NCBI RefSeq assembly: GCF_900156335.1
Contig: NZ_FTMZ01000004.1
Coordinates: 1-64,000, forward strand
Length of the DNA stretch: 64,000 bases
Source: Sphaerotilus natans
GTDB taxonomy: Bacteria; Pseudomonadota; Gammaproteobacteria; Burkholderiales; Burkholderiaceae_C
Reading direction: 5' to 3'
Notes under the pieces: generated by a model
What the model was told of the DNA's origin: nothing
The model's input: only the letters and a program-made list of their open reading frames with translations
Database searches by the model: none
Shown here: positions 38,942-52,500 of the stretch, piece after piece
Layout: each line of letters begins with the position of its first letter
How positions within the stretch are numbered: the stretch's first letter is position 1
Position numbers and translations under genes: made by a program

Positions 38942-41900
38942 CAGCCGGATGACGTTCAGGCGGTGGAACAGATCCTCGCGGAAACCGCCCTCGCGCACGC
39001 GCTCCTCCAGATGCTGGTGGGTCGCGGCGATCACGCGCACATTGCTCTTGAGCGGCTGGTGGCCGCCGACGCGGTAGAACTGCCCGTCCGACAGCACCCG
39101 CAGCAGCCGGGTCTGCAGGTCGAAGGGCATGTCGCCGATCTCGTCGAGAAAGAGCGTGCCGCCCTCGGCCTGCTCGAAGCGGCCGCGCCGGGTGGCCTGC
39201 GCGCCGGTGAAGGCGCCGCGCTCGTGGCCGAACAGCTCGGATTCCAGCAGGTCCTTCGGGATCGCCGCGGTATTGATCGCGACGAAGGGCCCCCCGGCAC
39301 GCGGGCTGTGCTTGTGCAGCGCGCGCGCCACCAGCTCCTTGCCCGAACCGGACTCGCCGGTGATCAGCACGGTGACGTTGCTCTGGCTGAGGCGGCCGAT
39401 GGCGCGGAACACGTCCTGCATCGCCGGCGCCTGGCCGAGCATCTCGGGCACCTCGGGCGCGCCGCGGTCCTCGACGCTCTCCTCGCGCAGGCTTTCCTCG
39501 ACCGCGCGGCGGATCAGCTCGACCGCCTTGGGCAGGTCGAAGGGCTTGGGCAGGTACTCGAAGGCCCCGCTCTGGAAGGCGGAGACCGCGCTGTCCAGGT
39601 CGGAGTAGGCGGTCATGATGATGACCGGCAGGCCCGGATGGCGGGCCTTGACGCTGGCGAGCAGGTCGATGCCGGTGCCGCCGGGCATGCGGATGTCGCT
39701 GACCAGCACCTGCGGCGCGTCGTCCTCGAGGGCAAGCAGCACGTCGCGCGGATTGGTGAAGCTGCGCACCGGCAGCTCCTCGCGCGCGAGCGCCTTCTCC
39801 AGCACGAAGCGGATGGATTGGTCGTCGTCAACGATCCAGATGGGTTTCATGCGCGTGGCCTGTCATGGCGTGAGATCCCGCTGCTTGCCGGCCACGTCGG
39901 GCTCAGGGCAGCGGGATCTGGATCTTGAACAGCGTGCAGCCCGGCTCGCTCTCGCATTCGATCAGGCCGTGATGCTGCTGGACGAAGTCCTGTGCCAGCG
40001 TCAGGCCGAGCCCCGAGCCGCCGTCGCGGCCGGAAACCAGCGGAAAGAAGATGCGATCGCGGATCTCGGGCGGCACGCCGGGTCCGTTGTCCTCGATATG
40101 CAAGTCCAGTGCCAGCCGGTAGCGCTGCCGCCCGATCGTGACCTGGCGCGCCGCACGGGTGCGCAGCACGATGCGCGCGTCGCCCGCCTGGCGGCGCTCG
40201 GCCAGCGCCTGCGCGGCGTTGTGGGCGATGTTGAGCACCGCCTGGATCAGCTGCTCACGGTCGCCGCGGAACTCGGGCAGCGAGGTGTCGTAGTCGCGCT
40301 GCACCACCAGCCCCTTCGGGAACTCGGCCAGGATCAGCGAGCGCACCCGCTCCAGCACCTCGTGGATGTTGACGTCGGCCACCATGTGCGGGCGGCGGTG
40401 CGGCGCCAGCAGCCGGTCGACCAGCGCCTGCAGCCGGTCGGCCTCATGAATGATGACCTGGGTGTATTCATGCAGCGAGCGGTTGTCGAGCTCCATCTCC
40501 AGCAGCTGCGCCGAGCCGCGAATGCCGCCGAGCGGATTCTTGATCTCGTGGGCGAGATTGCGGATCAGCTCCTTGGTGATGCGGGCCTGGTCGAGCGCGC
40601 GCGCCTCGCGGTCCTGGCGCGCCTGCTGCTCCAGCTCGACCAGTTCGAGCAGCACCTGCTCGCCGTGGTCGATCTGGGTCACGATCGCATGGACCGGCAG
40701 CGGCTCGCTGGAGGCCGCGCCGGGCGGACGCCCCAGCAGGGCCTCCAGCCGGGCGGTGCTGTACTCGTTGGCCACCACCGCGTCGAAGGTGACCTTCAGC
40801 ATCGCCGGATCGACGAACCAGCCGAAGGCGCTGCTGCGCTGCAGCGCGCGGCGCGGCAGGCCCAGCGTGCTCTCGAAGGCGGCGTTGACATGCTGGCAGC
40901 GCCCCTCGCGGTCGAGCACCGCGACCATCGTCGCCAGATGGTCGAAGGCCTCGAAGGACGGGGCGGTGCGGTTTCGGTTCCTGAAGAAGCTCACGGGTTG
41001 GGCAGCTTGCTGAGTTCACGCCGGATCGCGGCGACGTCGGCTTCCTTGCGGGCGATGGCGGCCTTCATCTCGGCCACCCGTTCCTGGTAGCGGGCGAAGT
41101 TGCGCTCGTCGCCGCGGCGCTCGGGTTCACCGTTGTTGTAGTCCTTGCGCAGCACCGCCAGCGCGCTTTCCTCGCGCGCCAGCTCGGACTCGAGAATGCG
41201 CCGCGCATCGCTGTCGCGGGCGCGCTGCTGCGCAGGATCGACCCGCATGTCCGGCGCGCCGGCCGGCCGGGCCGAGCCTGACGACGGCGCGCCGCCCGAA
41301 GCGGTCGCGGCCGGCGCGCTCACCCGGCCGGCGCCCTCGCCCGCTGCCGGTGCGGCACGGCGGGGCGCCGCGCCCTGCACCACGGTGACCGGCGCACCGT
41401 CGAGGGTGCGGCAGCCGCGCTCGGCCGCCTCCTTCGGGGTGATCTGGTCGGTGTAGAGATTGCCGGGGCAGCGGTAGACCGGCCGCTCCTGGGCCACCGC
41501 GTTCGGCAGGAAGGTCAGCGCCGTCAGACCGGCCAAGGTGAGCGCGGCAAGCCGCGGGCGCAGGCAGGAAGCTCGGATCATGATCGGATCAGTATCGCGC
41601 AAAAGGAAAGGCGGCCCGGAGGCCGCCTTCGCGATGGGTGTCCGCCAGGACAGCGCTGCCGCCGGCTTGAGGCCGACGGCAGGCCCGCATCACAGCGCGT
41701 AGTACATGTCGAACTCGGCCGGATGGGTCGTCATGCGCATGCGCTGGACTTCCTGCATCTTCAGGTCGATGTACGCGTCGATGTAGCTGTCGGTGAACAC
41801 GCCGCCCTTGGTCAGGAACGCACGGTCCTTGTCCAGGGCTTCCAGCGCCTGCTCCAGCGACGAGCAGACGGTCGGGATCAGCGCGTCTTCTTCCGGCGGC

Positions 41901-44900
41901 AGGTGGTACAGATCCTTCGTGGCGGCTTCGCCCGGATGGATCTTGTTCTCGACGCCGTCCAGACCGGCCATCAGCAGCGCGGCAAAACCCAGGTACGGGT
42001 TCATCAGGGGATCCGGGAAGCGGGCTTCCACGCGACGGCCCTTCGGGTTCGCGACGAACGGGATGCGGATCGAGGCCGAGCGGTTCTTGGCCGAGTAGGC
42101 CAGCTTCACCGGGGCTTCGTAGCCCGGGACCAGACGCTTGTACGAGTTGGTGCCCGGGTTGGTGATGGCGTTCAGCGCGCGAGCGTGCTTGATGATGCCG
42201 CCGATGTAGTACAGCGCGAAGTCGCTCAGGCCGGCGTAGCCGTCACCAGCGAACAGGTTCTTGCCGTCCTTCCAGACCGACTGGTGCACGTGCATGCCCG
42301 AGCCGTTGTCGCCGACGATCGGCTTCGGCATGAAGGTCGCGGTCTTGCCGTAGGCGCCAGCCACGTTGTGGATGACGTACTTCTGCAGCTGGACCCAGTC
42401 GGCGCGCTCGATCAGCGTGCTGAACTTGGTGCCGATTTCCATCTGGCCGGCGTTGGCCACTTCGTGGTGGTGCACCTCGACCGGGATGCCCAGGCTTTCC
42501 AGGATCAGGCACATTTCCGAGCGCATGTCCTGGCCCGAATCGACCGGCGGGACCGGGAAGTAGCCACCCTTGACGGTCGGGCGGAAGCCCTTGTTGCCGT
42601 GCTCGTAGTCCTTGCCGGTGTTCCAGGCGGCTTCTTCGGACTCGATCGAGACGAAGCAGCCGGACATGTCGACGTTCCAGCGCACGCTGTCGAACACGAA
42701 GAATTCCGGCTCCGGACCGAAGTAGGCGGTGTCGCCCAGGCCCGAGGCACGCATGTAGGCTTCAGCGCGCTTGGCCAGCGAGCGCGGATCGCGCTCATAG
42801 GCCTTGCCGTCGGCCGGATCGATGACGTCGCAGGTCAGGATCAGGGTCGGCTCTTCGAAGAACGGATCGATGTTGGCGGTGTTCGGATCCGGCATCAGCA
42901 GCATGTCCGACGCCTCGATGCCCTTCCAGCCGGCGATCGAGGAGCCGTCGAACGCGTGACCCGACGTGAACTTGTCTTCATCGAAGTGCGAAACCGGCAC
43001 GGACACGTGCTGTTCCTTGCCACGGGTGTCGGTGAAACGGAAGTCGACGAACTTGACTTCGTTTTCCTTCACCATCTTCATCACGTCGGCGACGGTCTTG
43101 GCCATCAGGGGCTCCTAGCGAGATGGGGATATCTGTGAATCGATCGGGGGGTATTGCAAGGTTCACGACCGAGCCGTGAACCGCACGGCAATGTAGCAGA
43201 AACCATGCCTGAAACCGTATCCGTGGGAACGGCTTTCGTCCCCGCCGCACCCGGCCTGATTGACTCAAAACAAGGCGGATTTCATGGCTGCACCTTCATG
43301 GTGCGCGAACAGCATCACGCCGCGAATCATTCTGGTGCATTTGAGCGCACCATTTCGGGGCCCGTGCGGGCACCGAAGCGGGCGAGCCCGTCCAGCAGCG
43401 CGGCGTAGGCCGCGTCGAGGCGCTCCCCCCGGCCCTTGACGCCCAGCTCGATGTGGCGGCCGTGCACCGGATGGTCGACGCTGGGCAGGCTGAAGACCTT
43501 GATGCCCTCGAAGGCCGCCTCGATGTCGATCATCAGCGGCGTCAGGCTGGCCTCCATCGCGCCGTAGACGATGAGCGAGCGCTCCTGCTGCACGCCCGCG
43601 CCATGCAGGTGCGCGTAGCGGGTGTCGAGCAGCGCCTCGATCATCGGGTGCGCCATCACCGGAAAGCCCGGCACGAAATGCACGTCGCCGACCGAGAAGC
43701 CCGGAATGCGGTTGTACGGATTCGGGATGATGGTGGCGCCCTCGGGAAAGACGCCCATGTTGAGCCGGTGCAGCGTGTCGGGATGGTCCGGATCGTCGGT
43801 CCAGCCCTTCTCGGCGGCGAGCTGGCGCACCCGCTCCATGATCAGCTCGCGCGCCTCGGGGTGCAGCGCCAGCGGGCGGCCCAGCGCGGCCGCAGCGCAC
43901 TGGCGGGTGTGGTCGTCGGGCGTCGCGCCGATGCCGCCGCAGGAGAACACCACGTCGCCGCTGGCAAACGCGGTGCGCAGGATCTCGGTGATGCGGCGCG
44001 GGTCGTCGCCGACATAGTGGCTCCAGGCCAGCGCGAGACCGCGCGCCGAGAGCAGTTCGATGACTTTCGCGAGATGCTTGTCCTGGCGCTTGCCCGACAG
44101 GATCTCGTCGCCGACGATGATGAGGCCGAAGTTCATGGCAGCAGAGGCGGGTTCGGAAGGGAGGAAGAAGGAGATGCGGAGGCGGGCAGCGCCGGTGCGC
44201 CCGGCATCGGCACGCCGTCGACCGGCTCGATCTCGACGCGCAGCGGCTGCAGCACCGGCGCGGCCTGGCGGCGGGCATCGAGCGCGGCCAGCATGTAGTG
44301 CGCGAACCAGAGCGCGGCGAAGACCTCGACCAGCGTGTAGAGCCAGACATAGACCGGCAGCAGCAGCGGCGCCATCGGCAGCGCCAGCACGCCGAAGGCC
44401 CAGATCAGCGACGGCGCCGCGCCCAGGTAGCCGCAGGTCACGCCGATGGCCAGCAGCGGCGCGCGGTGCTCGCGCAGCAGCGCGGCGCGCTCGGCCGCGT
44501 CGGCATGCTCGGCCAGCACGTCGTGGGCCATGACCCGGTAGGTCAGCCAGCCCAGGATCAGCGGCGGCAGCAGCAGCGCCAGCGGCGGGATCAGCCACAG
44601 CGGCAGCGTCAGCACCAGCGCCGCCAGCGCCGCGCCGATCGAGCCCAGCGTCCAGCCCAGCGCGCGCCACCACGCCAGCGGGCCGCGCCGCTCCAGCGCC
44701 TCGAAGCGCCGCCGCCCCACCAGACCGATCAGGGTCGGCGCCATCAGCGCCGACACCAGCAGCAGCGCGGCAATGATCAGCACCGGCACCACCGCCACCA
44801 GCAGCAGCAGCGGCCCGATGACATGGCGCAGCACCCCGCCGGTCCAGCGGTCCAGCCAGGCGACCGCATCGCCCAGCAGCGGCGCGTCGACCACCAGCGC

Positions 44901-47900
44901 GGTCATCGCCGCCGCCGCGGGCTCCCAGAAGAACCAGGCCAGGGCCATCGACACGGTGCCCAGCAGCAGCACCGGCAGCATCGACAGGAAGATCACGCGC
45001 GGCATGAAGCAGTAGCCGATCGCGCGCCAGAGGGCATCAAGGACTTTCGACATGCCCGCCAGCATAGCGAAGCGACGGCGCCGATGCGTGAAGGATGTCG
45101 CAGTGCCCCGGCATCCGGCCGGCTCAGGCGCGCCCGATCAGCCGCAGCAGCCCCAGCCGCTGCTGCGCCCAGAAGCCGCGGCCGTAGTCGCGTCCGCCCT
45201 CCTCGGGCAGCTGGTCGCGGATGCCGGTCGGGCCGACCGGGCTGCGAAAGTCGGCGGTGCCGAACAGGATGTCCCAGACCGGAAACAGCACCGCGAAGTT
45301 GCAGCCGCCCAGCGTGTCCTTGCCGGCCTCGGACTCATGGCCCAGGCCGATGGCATGGTGCAGGCGATGAAAGCGCGGGCTCACCAGCAGCCGCTCGCCG
45401 ATCAGGCCGAAGGACAGGCGCAGATTGGCGTGCGACAGGCTCTCGACCAGCTGGCCGAAGGCGACGATGGCGACGAACTGCGCCGGGGCCACGCCGATCA
45501 GGTGGCCGAGCTGCACCAGCAGCGCGTCGCGAATCAGGTCGTCGAGCAGGTGATTGCGGTTGTCGCTCCACATCGTCATCTGGCGCTGGCTGTGGTGCAG
45601 CGCATGCAGTGCCCACCAGGCCTCGAACTGGTGCTGTCCGCGGTGCAGCAGGTAGTCGACGAAGTCGAAGACCAGCAGATAGGCGAGGAAGGCGACCAGC
45701 GCGGTGTCGGTCACGCCCGGCCACCAGGGCGCGATCGCCTCGTCCAGATGCCAGCCGGAAAAGCCGTGCACCGCCAGCGCGCCCCACAGCGCCTGCCACA
45801 GCGGATCGACCAGGAAGAACAGCCCGACGCGAAAAAGCCCGAGCCGATGCAGCAGCGTGTAGGCGATGTCGGGAAGGATGGCGGCGCGGTCGCGCACCGG
45901 CTCGACCGGGCGCAGGCGCTGCAGCGGCCCGATCAGCGCCAGCATCACCGCCAGCTGCAGCAGGCCCACCAGCAGCCAGCCGGTGGCGTTGTAGGCATCC
46001 TCCAGCAAGGCGCCGCCGCCCAGCGAGAACAGCAGCGGCTGCACTGCCGCCTCGAACAGCCACTGCTGGGCCTGGCCGAAGAGCTGGACAAGAACATCGA
46101 TCATGGTCGTGACGGAGAGGAAGTCGGGGCCGGGCGGCGTGCCGCCTCGCCCAGCTCGGGATGCGCGACCAGCGTGGCGAAGCAGTGGCCACGCGCCTTC
46201 AGCCCGACGATCAGCGGCTCGAGCACCGCCGGCGCCCAGGCGTCCTGGCGCGACCAGATGCCCAGGTGCGCCAGCAGGATGTCGCCCGGGCGAATGTCGC
46301 GCAGGGCCTGCTTCAGCAGCCGGTCGTTGGGATAGCGCTCGCTGGACAGCTCGTCGCCGAGAAAGCCCGCCGGGCTCCAGCCGACATGCGTCCAGCCGCA
46401 GCGCGAGGCCGCCGCCAGCAGCGCCGGCGAGGTCTTGCCGCCGGGCGCGCGGAACAGCGCGGCCATCGCCGGCCGGCCGGCGATCTCGGCCAGGCGTGCA
46501 GCCGGCCGGGCCAGCTCGGCGCAGTACTGGGCAGCGCTCATCGTCGAGCGCACGCCGGCCTGCGGACCGGCGCTCGGACGCACCTCGAAGCCGCCGTCGG
46601 CGTGGTCGCCGCGCCAGTAGACATGGTCGAAGGTGTGCGAGGCGAACAGATGGCCCTCGGCCACGCGCGCGCGCCACCACGGCGCCCACTGCGCGTCCAG
46701 GCTGCCGCCATCGGTCTGCGTGCGCTCGTTGGCCAGAAAGAAGGTGACTTTCACGTCCTGCCGCCGCAGCACCTCGGCCACCAGCGGCGCCACGCCCATG
46801 TGGCCGGTGTCGAAGGTCAGGAACAGCGGACGGGCGCAACCGGCCGCAGCCGGGACGGTGAGCAGCAGTCCGGCCATCAGCAGCCCGACCGACCGCGCCG
46901 TGCGTGTCCGCGCCGCCCGCATCGTCACAGCCTCGGCGCGTGGTCGAGCGTCCAGACGCCGTGCGGCGACTTGCCCACGCTCACCTGGCGCACCACCTTC
47001 TTCTGCTCGGTGTCGATGACGCTGAGCTTGCCGGCCCAGCGCGAGGCCACGAAGATGAACCGGCGGTCCGGCGACAGGTCCATGCAGTCCGGCCCGCTCG
47101 GCGCCGGATAGGTATCCACCACCGCCAGCGTCTGGGTGTCGATGCGGCTGATGGTGTTGGCCACGCGGTTGCTGACCAGCACATGGCGCCGGTCGCCCCA
47201 GGCGCGGAAGGCGTGCGCGCCGTCGCCGGTCGGGATGCGCTTGATCAGCTTGGGCGGATTGACGCTCACGTCCCAGGCCTCGACCACCGAGTCGCCGGTC
47301 AGGCCAACCAGCAGCGTGCGGTCGTCCGACGTCAGATAGACATCGGCCGGCATCTTGCCGCAGGAGACGGTCCAGCGCGGCGCCTGCGTGGCCAGATCGA
47401 CGGCGATGAGCTGGTCGCTGTCCTGCAGGCTGGCGTAGACCACGGTGCTACGGGTGTCGATCGCCAGGTGGCTGGGCGTCTTGCCGGCGGGCACGCGCTT
47501 GACCAGCGTGATGTCGAAGCCGCCACCCGCCGGCCGGCCGACGCGGTACAGGTCGATGTGGTTCAGCCGGTTGGCCGCGGTCACGAACCACTGCATGTCG
47601 GGCGAGAAGCGCAGGTGGTAGGGATCGACGATGCCGGTGAGCGTGCGCTGCACCTCGCCGCTGCGCGGATCGACCAGCGTGATCGAGTCGCCGACCGCAT
47701 TGGCCACCAGCAGCGACTTCTCGTCGGGCGAGAGGTAGAGGTGATGCGGCTCCTTGCCGGTGGGCACGCGGCGCAGCTCGGTCATCGTCACCGGGTCGAT
47801 GACGCTGATCGTGGCGTCGAGCGAGTTCAGCACGAAGATCGGCGCACGCACCGAGAACGGCGCCGAGGCCGCTGGCGTGGCGGGTGCCGCCGACGAGGCG

Positions 47901-49521
47901 GCCGCAGCAGGAGCGGCCGCCGAAGGGGCCGTCGAGGCGGATGAAGCGGTGGCGGGTGCCGCCGACGGGCTGGCCGGCGGCGCTGCAGTGGTCGGCTTGC
48001 AGGCCCCCAGCGACAGCGCCAGCAGGCTGGCCGAGGAGGAGCGAAGGCAGTCGCGGCGCGAGATCATGCGGCGGGGAGGTGGGGTGAGACGTTGTCGTTC
48101 GGTTCGGGGAGCGCGGCAGTTTAGCCCGCCCACCTGAAGCGACATCCCCCCTCGCCTGCCTCGCATCGCACCCCTGCTTGAGCGGGATCAGCCCAGGCGC
48201 AAATCGATTCTGCGCCGCTCAGGCCACGCCCTGGGCCTTGAACCACGCCAGGCAGCGCGCCCAGCCGTCGGCCGCCGGCCCGGCCCGGAAGCTGGGGCGA
48301 TAGTCGGCGTGGAAGGCATGCGGCGCCTCGGGGTAGACGACAAATTCCGAGCGCTGCGCCGCCGGGCTGCCGGCCGCCAGCGCCGCCTTCATGCGCTCGA
48401 CCGTGTCGAGCGGGATGCCAGTGTCGGCCGCGCCGTACAGACCCAGCACAGGCGCCTTGAGCTCGCCGGCCAGATCGACCGGATGGCGCGGCTGCAGCGC
48501 ATTGGCGTTGCCCACCAGCCGGCCGTACCAGGCCACGCCCGCCCGCACCTGCGGGTTGTGCGCGGCGTACAGCCAGGTGATGCGCCCGCCCCAGCAGAAG
48601 CCGGTCAGACCCAGGCGCGTGACGTCACCGCCGTTCTTCGCCGCCCAGGCCACGGCGGCATCGAGATCGCGCATCACCTGGGCATCGGGCACCTTCGAGA
48701 TCACCTCGGCCTGCAGCCGGGCGATCTCGCCGTAGCTGCCGGCGTCGCCCTGGCGCACGAACATTTCCGGCGCGATCGCCAGATAGCCCTGGCGGGCGAA
48801 GCGCCGCGCCACGTCGGCGATGTGCTCGTGCACGCCGAAGATCTCGCTGATGACCAGCACGACCGGCAGCCGGGTGCCGCCGGCGGGCGCGGCGCGATAG
48901 GCCGGCATCGCGAAGCCATCCACATCGATCGTGATCTCGCCGACCGTCAGACCGTCGGCGGGGGTCTTCACCACCGTCTGCGCCATCACCGGCAGCACCG
49001 CCGCGGCAAAGCCGGTGCCCAGCGTGGTGCGCATGAAGCCGCGCCGGTCAGGCACAGGCCGCGGCCCGGCCGTCACGAGGCTGTCGAAGTCCTGGCGCAT
49101 ATTGTCATCAAGGGGATTCACGGCCATGTCGGTCTCCTGGAGAGCGGGGTTGTCGGCAACGGCGCGAGCATCCGGGGACGCAAAAAAAACCGCAGTCACG
49201 GCCGGCTTGCCCCCGAGAAGACCATGGACAATTCACGCATGCCAGCCCAGTCAGCCTCTTCTTCCGTGCCGTCCTGGCGCGGCGTTCTCGCCTCGATCGA
49301 CATCGGCTCGAACAGCTTTCGCCTCGAGATCGGACAGACCACCCGCGGCCGCTACCGCCGCATCGACTACCTCAAGGAGACGGTGCGGCTCGGCGCCGGC
49401 CTGGACGCCGAGGGCCGCCTGAGCGAGGAGGCCGCGCAGCGCGGCCTGGCCTGCCTGCAGCGCTTCCGCGCCCGGCTGGCCGGCATTCCGGCGCGCCAGC
49501 TGCGCGCGGTGGCGACGCAGA

Positions 49522-49553
<32 letters not shown>

Positions 49554-52500
49554 CTGGCGCGCGCGGCCGAGGCGCTCGGCCATCCGGTCGAGGTGATCTC
49601 CGGCCGCGAGGAGGCGCGGCTGATCTACAAGGGCGTGGCGCGGCTGCAGCCCTCGATGCACCCGCGGCTGGTGATCGACATCGGCGGACGCTCGACCGAG
49701 CTGATCATCGGCGCGGGCAGCGTGCCGATGCAGGCCGAGTCCTTCGGCATCGGCAGCGTCAGCCTGTCGATGCGCTACTTCGGCGACGGCCTGTTCACCG
49801 AGGAGCGCTTCCGCGCCGCGCAGATCGCCGCCGGCGCCGAGTTCGAGGAGGCGCTGGAGACCTTCTCGCGCCGCCACTGGAGCGAGGCGCTGGGCTCGTC
49901 GGGCACGGCCGGCGCGGTCTCGCAGATCCTGGCGGCCGCGGGCGTCACCGACGGCACGATCACGCCCGAGGGCCTGGCCTGGTGCATTCGCGCCTGCGTG
50001 CAGGCCGGGCGCGCCGACGCGCTGGTGCTGCCCGGCCTGAAGCCCGAACGCCGTGCGGTGCTCGGCGGCGGCCTGGCCATCCTGTCGGCGCTGGCGGCGC
50101 AGTTCGGCATCGAGGCGCTGCAGCCCGCACGCGGCGCGCTGCGCCAGGGCGTGATCTTCGATCTGGAGGAGCGTCTGGCCGCCGACCGCGATCCGGCCCA
50201 CCATGATCTGCGCGACGACACGGTGGCCGAGCTGCAGCAGCGCTTTCGCGCCGACGCGATGCAGGCCCGCCGCGTCCAGGACACCGCCCAGCGCCTGCTC
50301 CGCCAGCTCCAGCCCCGCGCCGAGCTGGACCTGCAGCGCGAGCTGGGCTGGGCCGCGGCGCTGCACGAGATCGGCATGATGGTCTCGCACCACGATCACC
50401 ATCGCCACAGCGCCTACCTGATCGCGCACGGAGACGCGCCGGGCTTCTCGCAGACGCAGCAGCGCCGGCTGGCCGACCTGGTGCTGGGCCACCGCGGCGG
50501 ACTGCGCAAGATCGAGGCCGCGCTGGCCGAGCCCGACCTGGTCTGGCAGCTGTTCGCGCTGCGGCTGGCGGTGCTGCTGTGCCACGCGCGCTGCGCCCCC
50601 GACGAGCCGCTGCCGACGCTGGCGGCCGAGGGCCGCGTGGTACAGCTGCGCCTGCCCGCCGGCTGGGGCGAGCGCCACCCGCGCACGCTGCACCTGCTGG
50701 CGGCCGAGGCCGAGGCCTGGGCGCGCGTCGGCGCGCTGCGGCTGCAAGTGCTCTGAGCCTGCACGGCCCCTGGGCCGCCGATCTGGCCGGTCAGACCGGC
50801 GAAAATCCGTCACAGATCTGTCATGCCACCGGCCTAGCATCGCCGGATGCCCGACACGATGACCTCTTTTCGCGCTCCGGCGCTGATCAGCCGCGAGCGC
50901 TCGATCCTCGAATTCAACCGGCGCGTGCTGGCGCAGGCCCGGCGCAAGGATGTGCCGCTGCTGGAGCGGCTGCGCTACATCTGCATCGTCTCGTCGAACA
51001 TGGACGAGTTCTTCGAGGTGCGCTTCGCCGACGCGCTGGAGGCCGCGCGCCTGACCGACGAGCTCGATGACGACGAGGATCTGGCCCGGGCCGTGGTGGA
51101 GGCGCACGCGCTGATCGACGAGCAGTACCGCGTCTTCAACGAGGAAGTGATGCCGGCGCTGGCGGCCGAGCGCATCGTCATCGTCAACCACGCCGACCGC
51201 ACCGAGGCGCAGCGCCAGTGGGTCTCGCAGTTCTTCCACCGCGAGGTGCAGCCGCTGCTGATGCCGCTCGGGCTGGACCCGGCGCACCCCTTCCCGCAGG
51301 TCGCCAACAAGTCGCTGAACTTCATCGCGCAGCTGGCCGGTGCCGACGCCTTCGGCCGCGAGAACTCGATCGCCATCATCAAGGTGCCGCGGGTGCTGCC
51401 GCGCATCATCCGCCTGCCCGACCGGCTCACCGACGGCCGCCAGGCCTTCGTGATGCTGACCAGCGTGATCCGCGCGCATCTGGCCGAGCTGTTTCCCGGC
51501 CGCCAGGTGCTGGCCTTCTCGCAGTTCCGCGTGACCCGCGACTCCGACCTCGATGTCGACGAGGACGATGTCACCAACCTGCGCCAGGCGCTGCGCAGCG
51601 AGCTCACCACCCGCCACTACGGCCGCGAGATCCGCCTGGAGGTGGTCAACACCTGCCCGCCCGAGCTCGCGCAGTTCCTGCTGAACCAGTTCGACCTGCC
51701 GCCGGCCGCGCTCTACCGGGTCAACGGCCCGGTCAACCTGGTGCGCATGAACACGCTGATCGACCTGGCGGTGGCCCCGAAGCTGCGCTTCGCGCCGCAC
51801 GAGCCGACCTGGCCGACCGCGCAGCTGCCGCGCGGCCGGCGGGTCATGGACTGCATGGCCGAGCGCGACATCCTGCTGCACCAGCCCTTCGAGTCCTTCG
51901 ACCCGGTGGTGCAGTTCCTGCGCGAGGCGGTCGAGGATCCGAAGGTCCTGGCGATCAAGCAGACCATCTACCGCACCGGCACCGAATCGGTGCTGATGGA
52001 GCTGCTGATCGAGGCGGCGCGCCGCGGCAAGGAAGTGCTGGCGGTGGTCGAGCTGAAGGCGCGCTTCGACGAGGAGGCCAACATCAACTGGGCCGAGCGG
52101 CTCGAGCGCGTGGGCGTGCAGGTGGTCTACGGCATCGTCGGGCTGAAGACGCACGCCAAGCTGCTGCTGGCCACCCGCAAGGAAGGCCGCCACATGGTGC
52201 GCTACGCCCACCTGTCGACCGGCAACTACAACTCCAAGACCGCGCGGCTCTACACCGACCTGGGCTTCCTGACGACCGACCCGGAGATCACCGCCGACGC
52301 CGATGCGGTCTTCCGCCATCTCGCCAGCCTCAACCCGCTCGACCGCACGAAGCGGCTGCTGGTGGCGCCCTTCGACCTGCAGTCGACGCTGGTCGAGCTG
52401 ATGCAGAAGGTGGCGGGCGCGGCACGGGCCGGCCGGCCGGCGCGCATCGTCGCCAAGTTCAACGCGCTGACCGATCCGGTGCTGATCGGGGCGCTGCTCG